Shown here: positions 29,794 through 37,986 of the stretch, piece by piece
Position numbering within the stretch: position 1 is the stretch's first letter
Layout: the number at the start of each line of letters is the position of its first letter
DNA from: Frigoribacterium sp. CG_9.8
GTDB taxonomy: Bacteria; Actinomycetota; Actinomycetes; Actinomycetales; Microbacteriaceae
Length of the DNA: 64,000 nucleotides
Reading direction: 5' to 3'
NCBI RefSeq assembly: GCF_015751965.1
Contig: NZ_JADOVH010000001.1
Span: 682,001-746,000 of the forward strand
Translations under genes and position numbers: made by a program
Notes under the pieces: generated by a model
Databases searched by the model: none
Seen by the model: only the letters and a program-made list of their open reading frames with translations
What the model was told of the DNA's origin: nothing

Positions 29794-31239
29794 ATGACAG
29801 AAACCTCCAGCCCACGCACCAATCTCAAAGTCATTGCCCTCGCGCTGGCTGGCGCAGTGGGAGGCTTCCTCTTCGGCTTCGATTCCTCCGTGGTCAACGG
29901 TGCGGTCGATGCGGTGCAGAAGAAGTTCTCGCTCACTGCCTCCTTGACCGGTCTTGCGGTGGCCAGTGCACTGATCGGGTGCGCGGTAGGCGCCTACCTT
30001 GCCGGCCGCCTTGCCGACCGGTACGGGCGAATCCCGGCGATGATCGTTGCGGCGATTCTTTTCTTTGTCAGCGCGATCGGATGCGGCCTGTCGATCGGCG
30101 TCTGGGATCTGGTGATCTGGCGTCTCGTCGGCGGTCTCGGTATCGGTGTTGCCTCGGTGATCGCGCCGGCCTACATCGCAGAAATCTCGCCGCGACAGTT
30201 GCGAGGACGACTCGGCTCGCTGCAGCAGCTCGCCATCACCATCGGAATTTTCGCAGCGCTGCTCTCCGACACGCTGTTCGCCAATGCAGCGGGGGCGGCG
30301 GACGCGAAGTTCTGGTTCGGTCTGGAGGCATGGCGCTGGATGTTTCTCGCCGGCATCGTTCCGGCTGTCGTCTACGGCGTGATCGCCTTCTTCCTGCCGG
30401 AGTCTCCCCGCTACCTTGTGCTCAAGAAGCGCGACGACGACGTGCGCGCCGTCTTCGCCCGGATCTGGCCCAACGATGACGTGGAGCGGGCCATCCGCGA
30501 CATGCGGGAGGCGATCACGACCGATGAAGAGGGATCGAAGAAGGGCGCGCTGCGGGGCAATCGCCTGGGGCTCAAACCGATTGTCTGGATCGGCATCATC
30601 CTGTCGGTATTCCAGCAGTTCGTCGGGATCAACGTGATCTTCTACTATTCGACGACGCTGTGGAAGTCTGTCGGATTCCAGGAGCGGGATTCGCTCACAA
30701 TCTCGGTGATCACCGCGGTGACGAACATCGCTGTGACCTTCGTGGCGATTGCTCTCGTCGATCGGATCGGACGTCGGCCCATTCTGCTCTTCGGATCGGC
30801 CGGCATGACGTTGTCGCTCGCCATGATGGCTGTTGCGTTCAGCCAGGCAAATGTGGTCAACGGTGCACCAGCCCTTCCGGGGGCGTGGGGTCCGATCGCG
30901 CTTATCGCCGCCAACGTGTTCGTGGTCAGCTTCGGTGCCTCCTGGGGGCCGGTGGTGTGGGTGCTGCTCGGCGAGATCTTCCCGACCCGCATTCGGGCTC
31001 GTGCTCTCGGTGTTGCCGCGGCTGCGCAGTGGATCGCCAACTTCCTCGTGACCGTGTCGTTCCCACCGCTCGCCCAGGTCTCACTTGTGCTCACCTACGG
31101 GCTGTATGCAGCGTTCGCACTGCTGTCGTTCCTGTTCGTCTCCAGATTCATCCCCGAGACCAACGGAATGTCCCTTGAGCAGGCGAACACGCTGTTCCCG
31201 CAGAAAGGCAGCGCAAAGGCTGTTAGTCGTGAAAGGTGA
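29794..31239 (+). CDS. Sugar porter family MFS transporter
   Basis: Inner-membrane symporter, about 481 residues with twelve membrane helices. Sugar porter signatures: [16 protein letters not shown] at helix 1, [59 protein letters not shown] and the final [13 protein letters not shown]. Substrate probably a monosaccharide taken up with H+ (family knowledge). The ATG at 29794 is close to the start of homology; GTG 29791 is adjacent. It ends in a 17-bp convergent overlap with the SDR gene. Confidence 0.95.
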   Translation: MTETSSPRTNLKVIALALAGAVGGFLFGFDSSVVNGAVDAVQKKFSLTASLTGLAVASALIGCAVGAYLAGRLADRYGRIPAMIVAAILFFVSAIGCGLSIGVWDLVIWRLVGGLGIGVASVIAPAYIAEISPRQLRGRLGSLQQLAITIGIFAALLSDTLFANAAGAADAKFWFGLEAWRWMFLAGIVPAVVYGVIAFFLPESPRYLVLKKRDDDVRAVFARIWPNDDVERAIRDMREAITTDEEGSKKGALRGNRLGLKPIVWIGIILSVFQQFVGINVIFYYSTTLWKSVGFQERDSLTISVITAVTNIAVTFVAIALVDRIGRRPILLFGSAGMTLSLAMMAVAFSQANVVNGAPALPGAWGPIALIAANVFVVSFGASWGPVVWVLLGEIFPTRIRARALGVAAAAQWIANFLVTVSFPPLAQVSLVLTYGLYAAFALLSFLFVSRFIPETNGMSLEQANTLFPQKGSAKAVSRER

Positions 31240-32167
31240 GTGCGGTGAGGTTTTCCGACATTGTCCAGAGCCGCGCCGCATCCGCTCCTGACAGCGCTCG
31301 TCTCGGTATGGCGGCGAGCCTTGGGGCACCGGTGAGTTCGGCGAAGCCACTCGGCCCGTAGTACGACCCGCCCGCGGCATCGATGCTCGTCGCGGCATAG
31401 AGTGCGGGCAGGATTCCCTGGGGCGCGTGCTGCCAGAGCCACGGGATGCCCGCGGTCAGTTTCAGATAGCGGGCTACCGCCCCGCCACTTCCACCACCGG
31501 ATTGCGGACCCGTCAGCTGCAGGTTGGTGAGCGTCGATCCGGGATGGGCGGCCATGCTGCGGATGCCCCACCCGGCTGCGTCGCTGCGCCGCTGGAGCTC
31601 ACGAGCGAACACGAGCATCGACAGCTTTGATAGTCCGTAGGAGCGGTGTGGGCTGTAACGCAGTTCGGACTGCAGATCAGTCCAGTCGAAACGACCGGCG
31701 CGAGCAAGGATACTGCTGAGAGATACGACACGAGGAGCCTTGGCAACACGCAACCGGTCAAGCAGGTGCGCAGCCAGCGCGAAGTGCCCGAGGTAGTTAC
31801 TGCCGAACTGCAGTTCAAAGCCGTCTTCGGTCGTTCCTCGCTTCGGCGGCATCATCACTCCGGCGTTGTTGATCAACAGGTCGAGTGGGCGGCCCTCCGC
31901 GGTGAACATGGCCGCAAAAGTCGCAATGTTCGCCAGCGAGGAGAGATCGAGGGGAAGCATCCGCAGTCGCGCGGTCGGGATATCCGAACGGATGCGGGCG
32001 ATGGCCTCCTCGCCCCTGGTCCAGTTGCGAACGGCGAGTATCACTTCTGCCCCGGCGGCGGCGAGTCGCGCGGTGAGCGCAAAACCGAGACCGCTATTCG
32101 CGCCGGTGACGATCGCGAGCTGTCCGGAGAGGTCGGGCACGGTGATATCGGGCGCAGTTCCAGTCAT
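31223..32167 (-). CDS. Short-chain dehydrogenase/reductase
   Basis: NAD(P)-dependent oxidoreductase, 314 residues, of the retinol-dehydrogenase/WW-domain-like branch of SDRs. Cofactor motif [28 protein letters not shown], catalytic serine in VVSLSSILA and YxxxK in [21 protein letters not shown] and a C-terminal segment with [14 protein letters not shown] follow, typical of this branch. A TAGCCT hexamer 6 nt before the ATG supports the start. Substrate unknown. Confidence 0.93.
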   Translation of the reverse strand: MTGTAPDITVPDLSGQLAIVTGANSGLGFALTARLAAAGAEVILAVRNWTRGEEAIARIRSDIPTARLRMLPLDLSSLANIATFAAMFTAEGRPLDLLINNAGVMMPPKRGTTEDGFELQFGSNYLGHFALAAHLLDRLRVAKAPRVVSLSSILARAGRFDWTDLQSELRYSPHRSYGLSKLSMLVFARELQRRSDAAGWGIRSMAAHPGSTLTNLQLTGPQSGGGSGGAVARYLKLTAGIPWLWQHAPQGILPALYAATSIDAAGGSYYGPSGFAELTGAPRLAAIPRRALSGADAARLWTMSENLTALTFHD

Positions 32168-32173
32168 GATCGA

Positions 32174-32179
32174 AGGCTA
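32174..32179 (-). promoter_or_regulatory. Putative -10 of the SDR gene (leaderless)
   Basis: TAGCCT on the minus strand ends 6 nt before the ATG of the SDR gene. Confidence 0.45.
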
Positions 32180-32368
32180 CGCCCGACCTGATTCGGCCTC
32201 GGACCAGCCAGTTGGCAATTTAATCCGACCTCCGCACGTTATCCTTATCACGGTTTCAGACGTGGAACCGCTCGATGTCCCTCCAGGCAGTTACCCGCTT
32301 CAATCGCGCTTCAGCCGCGAGCGAGATGCCCCCTGCGATACAGAATCAACGATTGAAGGCATGAGCAC

Positions 32369-32860
32369 ATGATTTTCCAAGTCGGAGAGACCGTCGTCTA
32401 TCCCCATCACGGCGCTGCAACGATCACCGCGGTGAAGACCCGCACGATCAAGGGTGAGCCGAAGGAGTACATCACCCTCAACGTGCACGCGACCGACCTG
32501 ACGATCGAATTGCCGATCGAGAACGTCGAGCTCATTGGGGTTCGCGATGTGATTGACAGTGCCGGAGTTGAGGCAGTCTTCGATGTGCTGCGCAGCGACA
32601 TGGTCGAGGAGCCGGGTAACTGGTCTCGTCGATTCAAGGCGAATACCGAGAAGATGGGCAGCGGAAGTGTTTATCGCGTCAGCGAGGTCGTGCGCGATCT
32701 CTGGCGCCGCGACCAGGATCACGGTGTCTCAGCCGGCGAGAAGCGGATGCTGCTCAAGGCCCGACAGATTCTGATCTCCGAGCTCGCGCTCGCGCAAAAG
32801 TCCACGGACGAAGAGGCCTCCGCGGTTCTCGACGAGGTGCTGGCGACAGTTTCGGCCTAA
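32369..32860 (+). CDS. carD: CarD-family RNA polymerase-binding regulator
   Basis: Transcription factor that binds the RNA polymerase beta subunit and stabilises open complexes, notably at rRNA promoters (known for mycobacterial CarD). 163 residues, family length about 160. N-terminal Tudor-like domain: [20 protein letters not shown] and [17 protein letters not shown]-terminal helical DNA-binding domain with [20 protein letters not shown] and [18 protein letters not shown]. Start ATG 32369 matches the family. Monocistronic, with the SDR gene divergent and 200 bp away. Confidence 0.97.
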   Translation: MIFQVGETVVYPHHGAATITAVKTRTIKGEPKEYITLNVHATDLTIELPIENVELIGVRDVIDSAGVEAVFDVLRSDMVEEPGNWSRRFKANTEKMGSGSVYRVSEVVRDLWRRDQDHGVSAGEKRMLLKARQILISELALAQKSTDEEASAVLDEVLATVSA

Positions 32861-32955
32861 CCATTCCTCGGCGCAGTCATCTGGTCCTGATAAGGGCCAT
32901 CGGGGCTGGCCGAGAATCGAGACCACGCCGAAGCCGGAAATATGACCGTGAACTT

Positions 32956-33231
32956 TTGGGTCTCATGTTGAGTGGTTCGAGGCTGGCGGAAACCGTCGAT
33001 AAATCACAGGCGGCCGTTTCGCAACACCTCGCGAAGCTCCGCCTCGCCCGCATCGTGACCACTCGCCGCGAAGGCACCCGGGTGTTCTATCGCCTGGCGA
33101 ACGAACATTCTCAGCAGCTGTTCTCGGAAGCCATTTTTCAGGCCAAGCACGCTGTCGTCGCCACCCCGGCCCACCACCGCCAGCCCGGCAAGACTGTCGT
33201 CACTGAGCCGGGGGGTGCGGCTCATGCTTGA
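32956..33231 (+). CDS. ArsR-family regulator, apparently 5'-truncated
   Basis: Metal- or redox-responsive repressor family. The readable part begins GLMLSGSRLAETVDKSQAAV and contains the recognition helix SQHLAKLRLARIV and the wing TTRREGTRVFYRLANEHS, then a His-rich end. Normal relatives have about 40 more N-terminal residues (helices 1-3 with a DPTRVRIL-like motif). Upstream in frame the sequence is Arg-rich and unlike the family. The only starts are TTG 32956 or later ATG/TTG codons. The gene may be damaged, or a native start was lost. It overlaps the MFS start by 8 bp, a common repressor-exporter pair. Confidence 0.7.
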   Translation: MGLMLSGSRLAETVDKSQAAVSQHLAKLRLARIVTTRREGTRVFYRLANEHSQQLFSEAIFQAKHAVVATPAHHRQPGKTVVTEPGGAAHA

Positions 33232-34474
33232 GGTGCTGCGCAACTCGGCGTATCGGAAACTGTTCAGCGCACAGGTCGTCGCCCTGGTCGGAACGGGCTT
33301 GCTCACTGTCGCGTTGGGGTTGCTGGCTTTTGACCTGGCCGGCGGTGACGCGGGCATCGTGTTGGGCATCGCGTTGACGATCAAGATGCTCGCATACGTT
33401 GGGGTTGCTCCAGTGATGTCGGCTCTCACCAGCCATGTTCCTCGCAAAGTTCTGCTGGTGTCGGCGGATGTTCTCCGCGCTGGTGTGGCGGTCTCGCTGC
33501 CGTTCGTCACTGAGGCGTGGCAAATCTACCTGCTCATTTTCGTATTGCAGGCCGCGTCCGCGACTTTCACCCCCGCGTTCCAGGCGCTGATCCCGGAGGT
33601 TCTGCCCGAGGAGAGCCAATACACGCGGGCGCTGTCACTGTCTCGGCTCGCGTACGACCTGGAGTCGTTGCTGAGCCCGATTCTCGCCGCGGCGCTGCTG
33701 ACCGTCATTAGCTATCACTCACTATTCGTGGGAACTGTCTTTGGATTCCTGGGGTCGGCGGCGCTGGTCTTGTCCACAAGCCTGCCGGCAATGCGCGCCA
33801 CCGCCGTCACGTCCTTCCTTGACCGCCTCACCCGCGGTGTGCGGGTGTTCTGGCGGACCCCGCCGCTGCGTTCGCTGCTCGCAATGAACATGGTCGTTGC
33901 CGCGTCGACCGCTATGGTCATCGTGAACACCGTCGTCCTGGTTCAGAGCACGTTCGGGCGCACCCAGATGGACTTTGCCATCGCGCTGGCCAGTTACGGG
34001 TTCGGCTCAATGCTCGTTGCCCTGGTCTTGCCGCGGGTATTGGACCGGTATTCCGATCGACGCGTGATGTTGCTAGGGTGCGGCATCCTGCCCGTCGGGC
34101 TCGTTGCTGTCGCGCTGCTAGTTCTCATTCGGGATTCCCCGCTGGCCTGGCCGGGCATGCTGATCAACTGGGTCGTGCTCGGAGCTGCGACCGCGCTGGT
34201 CCTCACGCCGTCAGCACGGCTTCTGCGACGACACTCCGACGACACGAACCGGCCCGCGGTCTTCGCGGCCCAATTTTCCCTCTCCCATGCCTGCTTCATC
34301 GTTACCTATCCGCTCGCGGGCATCCTCGGAGCGACTCTGGGGCTCGCCCCTACGGCCTTCGTCCTGGCGGCAATTGCTGTCGCTGCTGGCATCATCGCGA
34401 CACGCTCATGGAAGGCAGAAGATTCGCCTGTCACCCCACGACCCCTCGACTGGCCGCCGTCGTCGTCGCGCTGA
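33224..34474 (+). CDS. MFS transporter paired with ArsR
   Basis: Twelve-helix major facilitator, about 416 residues. N-terminus MLEVLRNSAYRKLFSAQVVALVGTGLLTVALG, then ARSNMSAL-like loop region (SALTSHVPRKVLLVSADVLRAG) and FIVTYPLAGILGATLG late. This branch commonly sits next to ArsR genes and is often annotated as a metal or drug exporter. Substrate is not predictable. ATG 33224 has GGGGG at 8-nt spacing; GTG 33215 is the alternative. Coupled to arsR by an 8-bp overlap. Confidence 0.9.
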   Translation: MLEVLRNSAYRKLFSAQVVALVGTGLLTVALGLLAFDLAGGDAGIVLGIALTIKMLAYVGVAPVMSALTSHVPRKVLLVSADVLRAGVAVSLPFVTEAWQIYLLIFVLQAASATFTPAFQALIPEVLPEESQYTRALSLSRLAYDLESLLSPILAAALLTVISYHSLFVGTVFGFLGSAALVLSTSLPAMRATAVTSFLDRLTRGVRVFWRTPPLRSLLAMNMVVAASTAMVIVNTVVLVQSTFGRTQMDFAIALASYGFGSMLVALVLPRVLDRYSDRRVMLLGCGILPVGLVAVALLVLIRDSPLAWPGMLINWVVLGAATALVLTPSARLLRRHSDDTNRPAVFAAQFSLSHACFIVTYPLAGILGATLGLAPTAFVLAAIAVAAGIIATRSWKAEDSPVTPRPLDWPPSSSR

Positions 34475-34551
34475 TACGTCTGCAGAGTGCCAGCCTTATT
34501 CGGATAAAAATACCGCGAGTCGTTTGGTCATCGGTGTTTGCTTGGAAAACC

Positions 34552-35094
34552 TTATTCGCTCAAGATTCGTTGAAAGAGCAAGTGGTCCTGCCAAGTACCG
34601 GCGATCTTGAGGTATTTTTTTGCGATTCCGATGGGTTCGAATCCCGCTTTGCGCAGCACTTTTTGGGAGCCGAGGTTATGCAGCAGTGTGCCGGCCTGGA
34701 GGCGGTGGAGGCCGAGATCCCTGATGGAGTAGCTGATGATATTTTCCAAGGCTGCGGAGGCGAGGCCTTGTCCGACGTGTTCTTTGTCGACCCAGTACCC
34801 GACGTTGGCACTTTGGAATGGCCCGCGAACGATTCCGGTGAGATTGATTCGACCGATGATCGTTTCGCTCTTGACGATGACGAATGGAATACCGGATCCT
34901 GCTTTCAGCTGTTCAATCTGGTCCGTGAGGATCCCGGACTGTTCGGCTGAAGTGAAGAAGGACTCCAAACGGGCGGGATCCCAAGGCGCTAGATGCTCGC
35001 GGTTTCGTAGATAGGCAGCGAGAACCACAGCAACGTCTCGCTCAGTGAGCAATCGAAGAGTTGCACGGTCTGAAATCTCAACGGAGTAGGACAT
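34552..35094 (-). CDS. GNAT acetyltransferase, RimJ/RimL type
   Basis: N-acetyltransferase using acetyl-CoA, about 180 residues. Seen: RATLRLLTERDV, FVIVKSETIIGRINLTGI, VGYWVDKEHVGQGLASAALE (acetyl-CoA-binding V/Q-G-x-G loop) and LGLHRLQAGTLLHNLGSQKVL with a late KAGF. Such enzymes acetylate ribosomal protein N-termini, amino acids or drugs; the substrate here is unknown. The ATG at 35094 is supported by TAGCCT 6 nt upstream. Base composition is slightly lower in GC than its neighbours by eye, so it may be transferred. Confidence 0.9.
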   Translation of the reverse strand: MSYSVEISDRATLRLLTERDVAVVLAAYLRNREHLAPWDPARLESFFTSAEQSGILTDQIEQLKAGSGIPFVIVKSETIIGRINLTGIVRGPFQSANVGYWVDKEHVGQGLASAALENIISYSIRDLGLHRLQAGTLLHNLGSQKVLRKAGFEPIGIAKKYLKIAGTWQDHLLFQRILSE

Positions 35095-35100
35095 CAATCG

Positions 35101-35106
35101 AGGCTA
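35101..35106 (-). promoter_or_regulatory. Putative -10 of the RimJ-like gene (leaderless)
   Basis: TAGCCT on the minus strand ends 6 nt before the ATG at 35094. Confidence 0.45.
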
Positions 35107-35391
35107 ACCGCCACCGCGTCTCTATGTCCTCGGTGCTGCGGGAGCTCCCGTGCGCGTCACTTTTGGTACTCCTTGGATCGTCTGAAACTGATCGTGTGGT
35201 CGTCGAGATGCTCCCACTTAACGGGCAACAGAGCGTGTTCAGTAATCGCCTAATCAGTGTCCCATGCAGGATCCCATGTCGAACTGTTGTGGGCAAGATC
35301 GGCTATCGGGTTGAGTGGACCGAAATCTGTAGCTTTGGCTGTCCCGTTGCACGGTTTCTTGGTCCGGCAACTGGCGCCGGCGAGTGTGTGC

Positions 35392-35532
35392 TTCAGCGGT
35401 GGACTGCATCCCTGCCCGGTGCGCTTCCATCAGGTGACGTTGCTGGGTTGTCGACAGTTTTGGTTGATTGCCGCGGAGGTGGCCTTTCGCTTTGGCCGCT
35501 TGCATTCCCTCTCGCGTTCTCGCGCGGATGAG
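35392..35532 (-). pseudogene. Serine recombinase (resolvase/invertase) C-terminal remnant
   Basis: About 47 codons on the minus strand read LIRARTREGMQAAKAKGHLR, then GNQPKLSTTQQRHLMEAHRA and GMQSTAE. This is the end of the catalytic domain (long E-helix) and the start of the DNA-binding linker of Tn3/Hin-type serine recombinases. The catalytic serine region and the HTH are missing: upstream the frame meets a stop, and downstream the match to the expected helix-turn-helix ends at STAE. It is a fragment left by a past mobile element. Confidence 0.7.
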
Positions 35533-35635
35533 TGAGAACCAGCGAACCTTCTATGAGCGTATTGACCAGGTTGTTCTGCTCACCGTCACCGAATTAGCGG
35601 ACTTTCTCGAACAGGTGATGTCTACCGCGCGCTAA
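35528..35635 (+). CDS. Possible 35-residue peptide
   Basis: ATG to TAA, 35 codons: it begins MSENQRTFYERIDQVVLLTV and continues with ELADFLEQ and STAR. The composition is protein-like (amphipathic helix), not like the shadow frames around it. It begins at the edge of the recombinase fragment. No ribosome site and no known family. It may be the 5' part of a gene carried by the lost element. Confidence 0.3.
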   Translation: MSENQRTFYERIDQVVLLTVTELADFLEQVMSTAR

Positions 35636-35659
35636 CCAGCAGTTCGATGAAGTTTGGCT

Positions 35660-36166
35660 TTAGGGGGTTCCTGACCCACTAAGCGCGGTCACGGTCTGCT
35701 TGGCCTCGGCCGCAGTGCTGAACGCAAGTGTGAGCGGGCTGCTGGTGATCTGAGCGTTGACGAGGGGTGCTGACAGTACCCGTCCGTCGAGCAGAATCGC
35801 CAGGTTCTTGTTCATGGCGGTTCCGGATGCTGTGCTGAGCCTGCTCGTATCGGCCGCGTTGAACTCAAGAACTATGGAGTGTGTCGATCCCTGATCAGCG
35901 GAGAGTGTGACGGAGGTAGGCGTGATTGTTCCCAGGGACTTTCCCAATTCATACTTGGTGGTCCCCGCCGTGTTGCACGCGCTGGCCGGACCATCTGACT
36001 TCAGGGTCGGTGCAGTGCAGGTTCCGCCCACCATGGAACCGACGACACGGAGCTGCAGCGGGTTTCCCGCCACACTCTTGTCGCCATCAGCCGAACCGCT
36101 GCATCCGGCGAGAAGCACAGCGACGGTGGCCAAGGCGGCGGAGTGGACGTAAAACCGAGAATTCAT
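35660..36166 (-). CDS. Lipoprotein with SecDF P1-head-like domain
   Basis: About 168 residues. Signal with lipobox VAVLLAGC near residue 22. The mature part has a Cys pair (GGTCTAPTL ... SACNTAG) and then the SecD P1-like pattern: SIVLEFNAADTSRLST, NLAILLDGRVLSAPLVNAQI and LAFSTAAEAKQTVTAL. In SecD this periplasmic head contacts translocated proteins. Here it is detached from the membrane channel, so its role is unclear. The ATG is supported by TAGGGT 6 nt upstream. Confidence 0.8.
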   Translation of the reverse strand: MNSRFYVHSAALATVAVLLAGCSGSADGDKSVAGNPLQLRVVGSMVGGTCTAPTLKSDGPASACNTAGTTKYELGKSLGTITPTSVTLSADQGSTHSIVLEFNAADTSRLSTASGTAMNKNLAILLDGRVLSAPLVNAQITSSPLTLAFSTAAEAKQTVTALSGSGTP

Positions 36167-36172
36167 CTCTTC

Positions 36173-36178
36173 ACCCTA
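36173..36178 (-). promoter_or_regulatory. Putative -10 of the SecD-head-like lipoprotein gene (leaderless)
   Basis: TAGGGT on the minus strand ends 6 nt before the ATG at 36166. Confidence 0.45.
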
Positions 36179-36716
36179 GCGACCGGCAAGACGTTGGGAA
36201 AGGGCGAATTCCCTCTGTGAGCTAGCGATAGTGCAACCATCGCTGCCACCGCGGACATGGCGCGAGGGCCGCCTCAAATGATCCCCACTGGCCTGTCTGT
36301 GACAGCCTGAAGTAGCCCCGCGATGACGGTTACATTTGGCCCGACCTGCGACTTGCCGGGGCGGTTGTGACGGTTTGATTTGGCCCCACCTGATGGTGGT
36401 CTCGTCTGGATGTTTCGACGGCGCGAGGCCCGGGACCGAGCCACGAACTTGCCCTCAGTAGGCGTAGCGAAATCGTCCCAATCGCGGGCTTCGATGCCGT
36501 CGAGCTTGTCGAGTCAGACCATGCAGTGGCCACCTGCCAATTTCCCAGCAGCCTGCTGAGAAAGTGGCTTCTTGGTAGTCCAGGCACCCGCGAACTTGCG
36601 CGTGTCCTGAAGGTTGCCGATGGGAACCTAGTCGTGGGCGGGAATTGGATTCTCAGATCCCATACGCCCGTGCAGGCGGAGTCCCGGCGTCCGGTCAGGA
36701 CCTGAGCAACGTCACG
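36179..36716. other. Gene-free stretch, likely mobile-element scar
   Basis: No gene supported. It includes an imperfect 25-bp direct repeat (36324-36392) that resembles the terminal repeats of IS21-like elements, followed by open frames without recognised domains up to about 36640. Confidence 0.55.
36324..36392. repeat. Imperfect direct repeat pair, possible IS end
   Basis: Two 25-bp copies (36324-36348 and 36368-36392) start TGACGGTT and end ATTTGGCCC-x-ACCTG, with 22 of 25 matching and a 44-bp period. Multiple internal repeats with a GGCCAAAT-type core occur at ends of IS21-like elements (recollection of the family). No transposase is present next to it. Confidence 0.55.
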
Positions 36717-37184
36717 TCAAGCGCGGGCGTAGCGCGACACGAGTTGGCGCAGGGTAGCTTCGATGCCGGCGGCGTTCTTCCGAGGAACTCCGAGCAATTC
36801 GAAGACCCTGCCCTGCACGGCTGGGACAGTGCTGTAGTCGAACGTCTCAGTGACGCGCGTGGACGTGGGCGTGAGTGGCGTGAGTTCCCAGCGCCACCGG
36901 TGGCCCGCTGGGTGACGCCATTCCAGAAGCCGACCTTCTTCGATGCGCGTGACCGTGCTGGTAAAGCGATAGGGGATGCCGAACTGCTTCATCGCCACCA
37001 AGAATTGTGCGCCCTGGCTGAGCCGCTGCGGCCCCGACACCGTGTCGCGCACGGTGCCTGAGCCGTCCAGCTCACCGTGACGGTGCGGATCAGCCACCAA
37101 CGCGAAAACATCATCGGCCAAAGCCGGCACCTCGACAGTGCGCGCGACTCGGCGCGGTCCTTGCTCAACCTGTTCAACCGCCAT
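36717..37184 (-). CDS. SRPBCC-family protein
   Basis: About 155 residues of the polyketide cyclase/START-like SRPBCC fold: VARTVEVPALADDVFALVADPHRH at the start, then STVTRIEEGRLLEWRHPAGHRWRWEL and STRVTETFDYSTVP. Such proteins bind hydrophobic ligands. No catalytic residues can be assigned. The ATG is supported by TAGGCT 7 nt upstream. It is not in an operon. Confidence 0.85.
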   Translation of the reverse strand: MAVEQVEQGPRRVARTVEVPALADDVFALVADPHRHGELDGSGTVRDTVSGPQRLSQGAQFLVAMKQFGIPYRFTSTVTRIEEGRLLEWRHPAGHRWRWELTPLTPTSTRVTETFDYSTVPAVQGRVFELLGVPRKNAAGIEATLRQLVSRYARA

Positions 37185-37191
37185 GCCACTT

Positions 37192-37197
37192 AGCCTA
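37192..37197 (-). promoter_or_regulatory. Putative -10 of the SRPBCC gene (leaderless)
   Basis: TAGGCT on the minus strand ends 7 nt before the ATG at 37184. Confidence 0.45.
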
Positions 37198-37362
37198 GGC
37201 CGCGGCTGCGTTGGACCGCGCTGCGGCTATGACCTCTCGGAATCATCCCTCCGAGGGCGCTTCAGCCGGCGGAGCATCCCTCAGGTCTGGGTTCATACCC
37301 ATAAGCCACGCCCTGGCAACGTCAGTCGAATGAACTGAATAGCTACCGCCACCGAGCGAAAC

Positions 37363-37863
37363 CTACCAGCCCATCGTGCCTGGTTCGCCCTTGAACGGGC
37401 CGACCACCCGCGAGGTGATCCAGCCGCCGTAAAAGTCGCCGGCCTGGGAAATGACGGTCTCCCCGGCGACTTCGCAGGACTCCATCGTGGATGGGTAGAC
37501 GGCCACCCGGTCGGCCAAAAGTTCGTATCCCGGGGTCGGGTTGGGGTAGTACCAACCCGCGGATTCTGCTCGCGCTGAGCCAGCGCGCAGGGTGACATAC
37601 TTCGCCGCGCCCTTGAACTCGCAGAAGCTCGCGCCAGGGGCCCTCTCAAGAACACCATCGGCAAACGCTGATCGAGGCAGGTAATAGACCGGAGGGTGAC
37701 TGGTCTCCAGCACCCTCACGGCATCGGTCGTGTCGACGATGGTTTCCCCGCCGAACCGGATGCGGATGCGCTCGGTTGTCGCTTCGACCCGGGGCGGTCG
37801 TGGGTAATCCCACACCGATTCCTGTCCAGGGCCGGGGGTGACGGGGGTGACATCATTACGCAT
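37363..37863 (-). CDS. DUF427-family protein
   Basis: About 166 residues with the conserved DUF427 pattern: ESVWDYPRPPRVE, IRIRFGGETIVDTTDAVRVLETSHPPVYYLPR, SFCEFKGAAKYVTL and AGWYYPNPTPGYELLADRVAVYPS. The fold is a small beta-barrel and the biochemical function is not established. The final Gly/Trp-rich segment (GDFYGGWITS) is typical. Likely monocistronic; ATG at 37863 matches the family start. Confidence 0.9.
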   Translation of the reverse strand: MRNDVTPVTPGPGQESVWDYPRPPRVEATTERIRIRFGGETIVDTTDAVRVLETSHPPVYYLPRSAFADGVLERAPGASFCEFKGAAKYVTLRAGSARAESAGWYYPNPTPGYELLADRVAVYPSTMESCEVAGETVISQAGDFYGGWITSRVVGPFKGEPGTMGW

Positions 37864-37986
37864 AGGGATAGCTTGCTCCCGTTAGCTTGGAAGAACCTCG
37901 GCTACTGTCCCCGGCCAGCGGCTACGAACGATTCACACACCGAGCTGACCTCTCGACGAACACCCGCATCCAGAACCAAGGCAAAC

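Larger units (their letters stand above)
35107..35659. other. Gene-poor scar region
   Basis: No intact gene. It contains a serine recombinase remnant (35392-35532, minus) and a possible 35-residue ORF (35528-35635, plus). The rest, 35107-35391, holds short open frames without recognised motifs. Confidence 0.6.
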
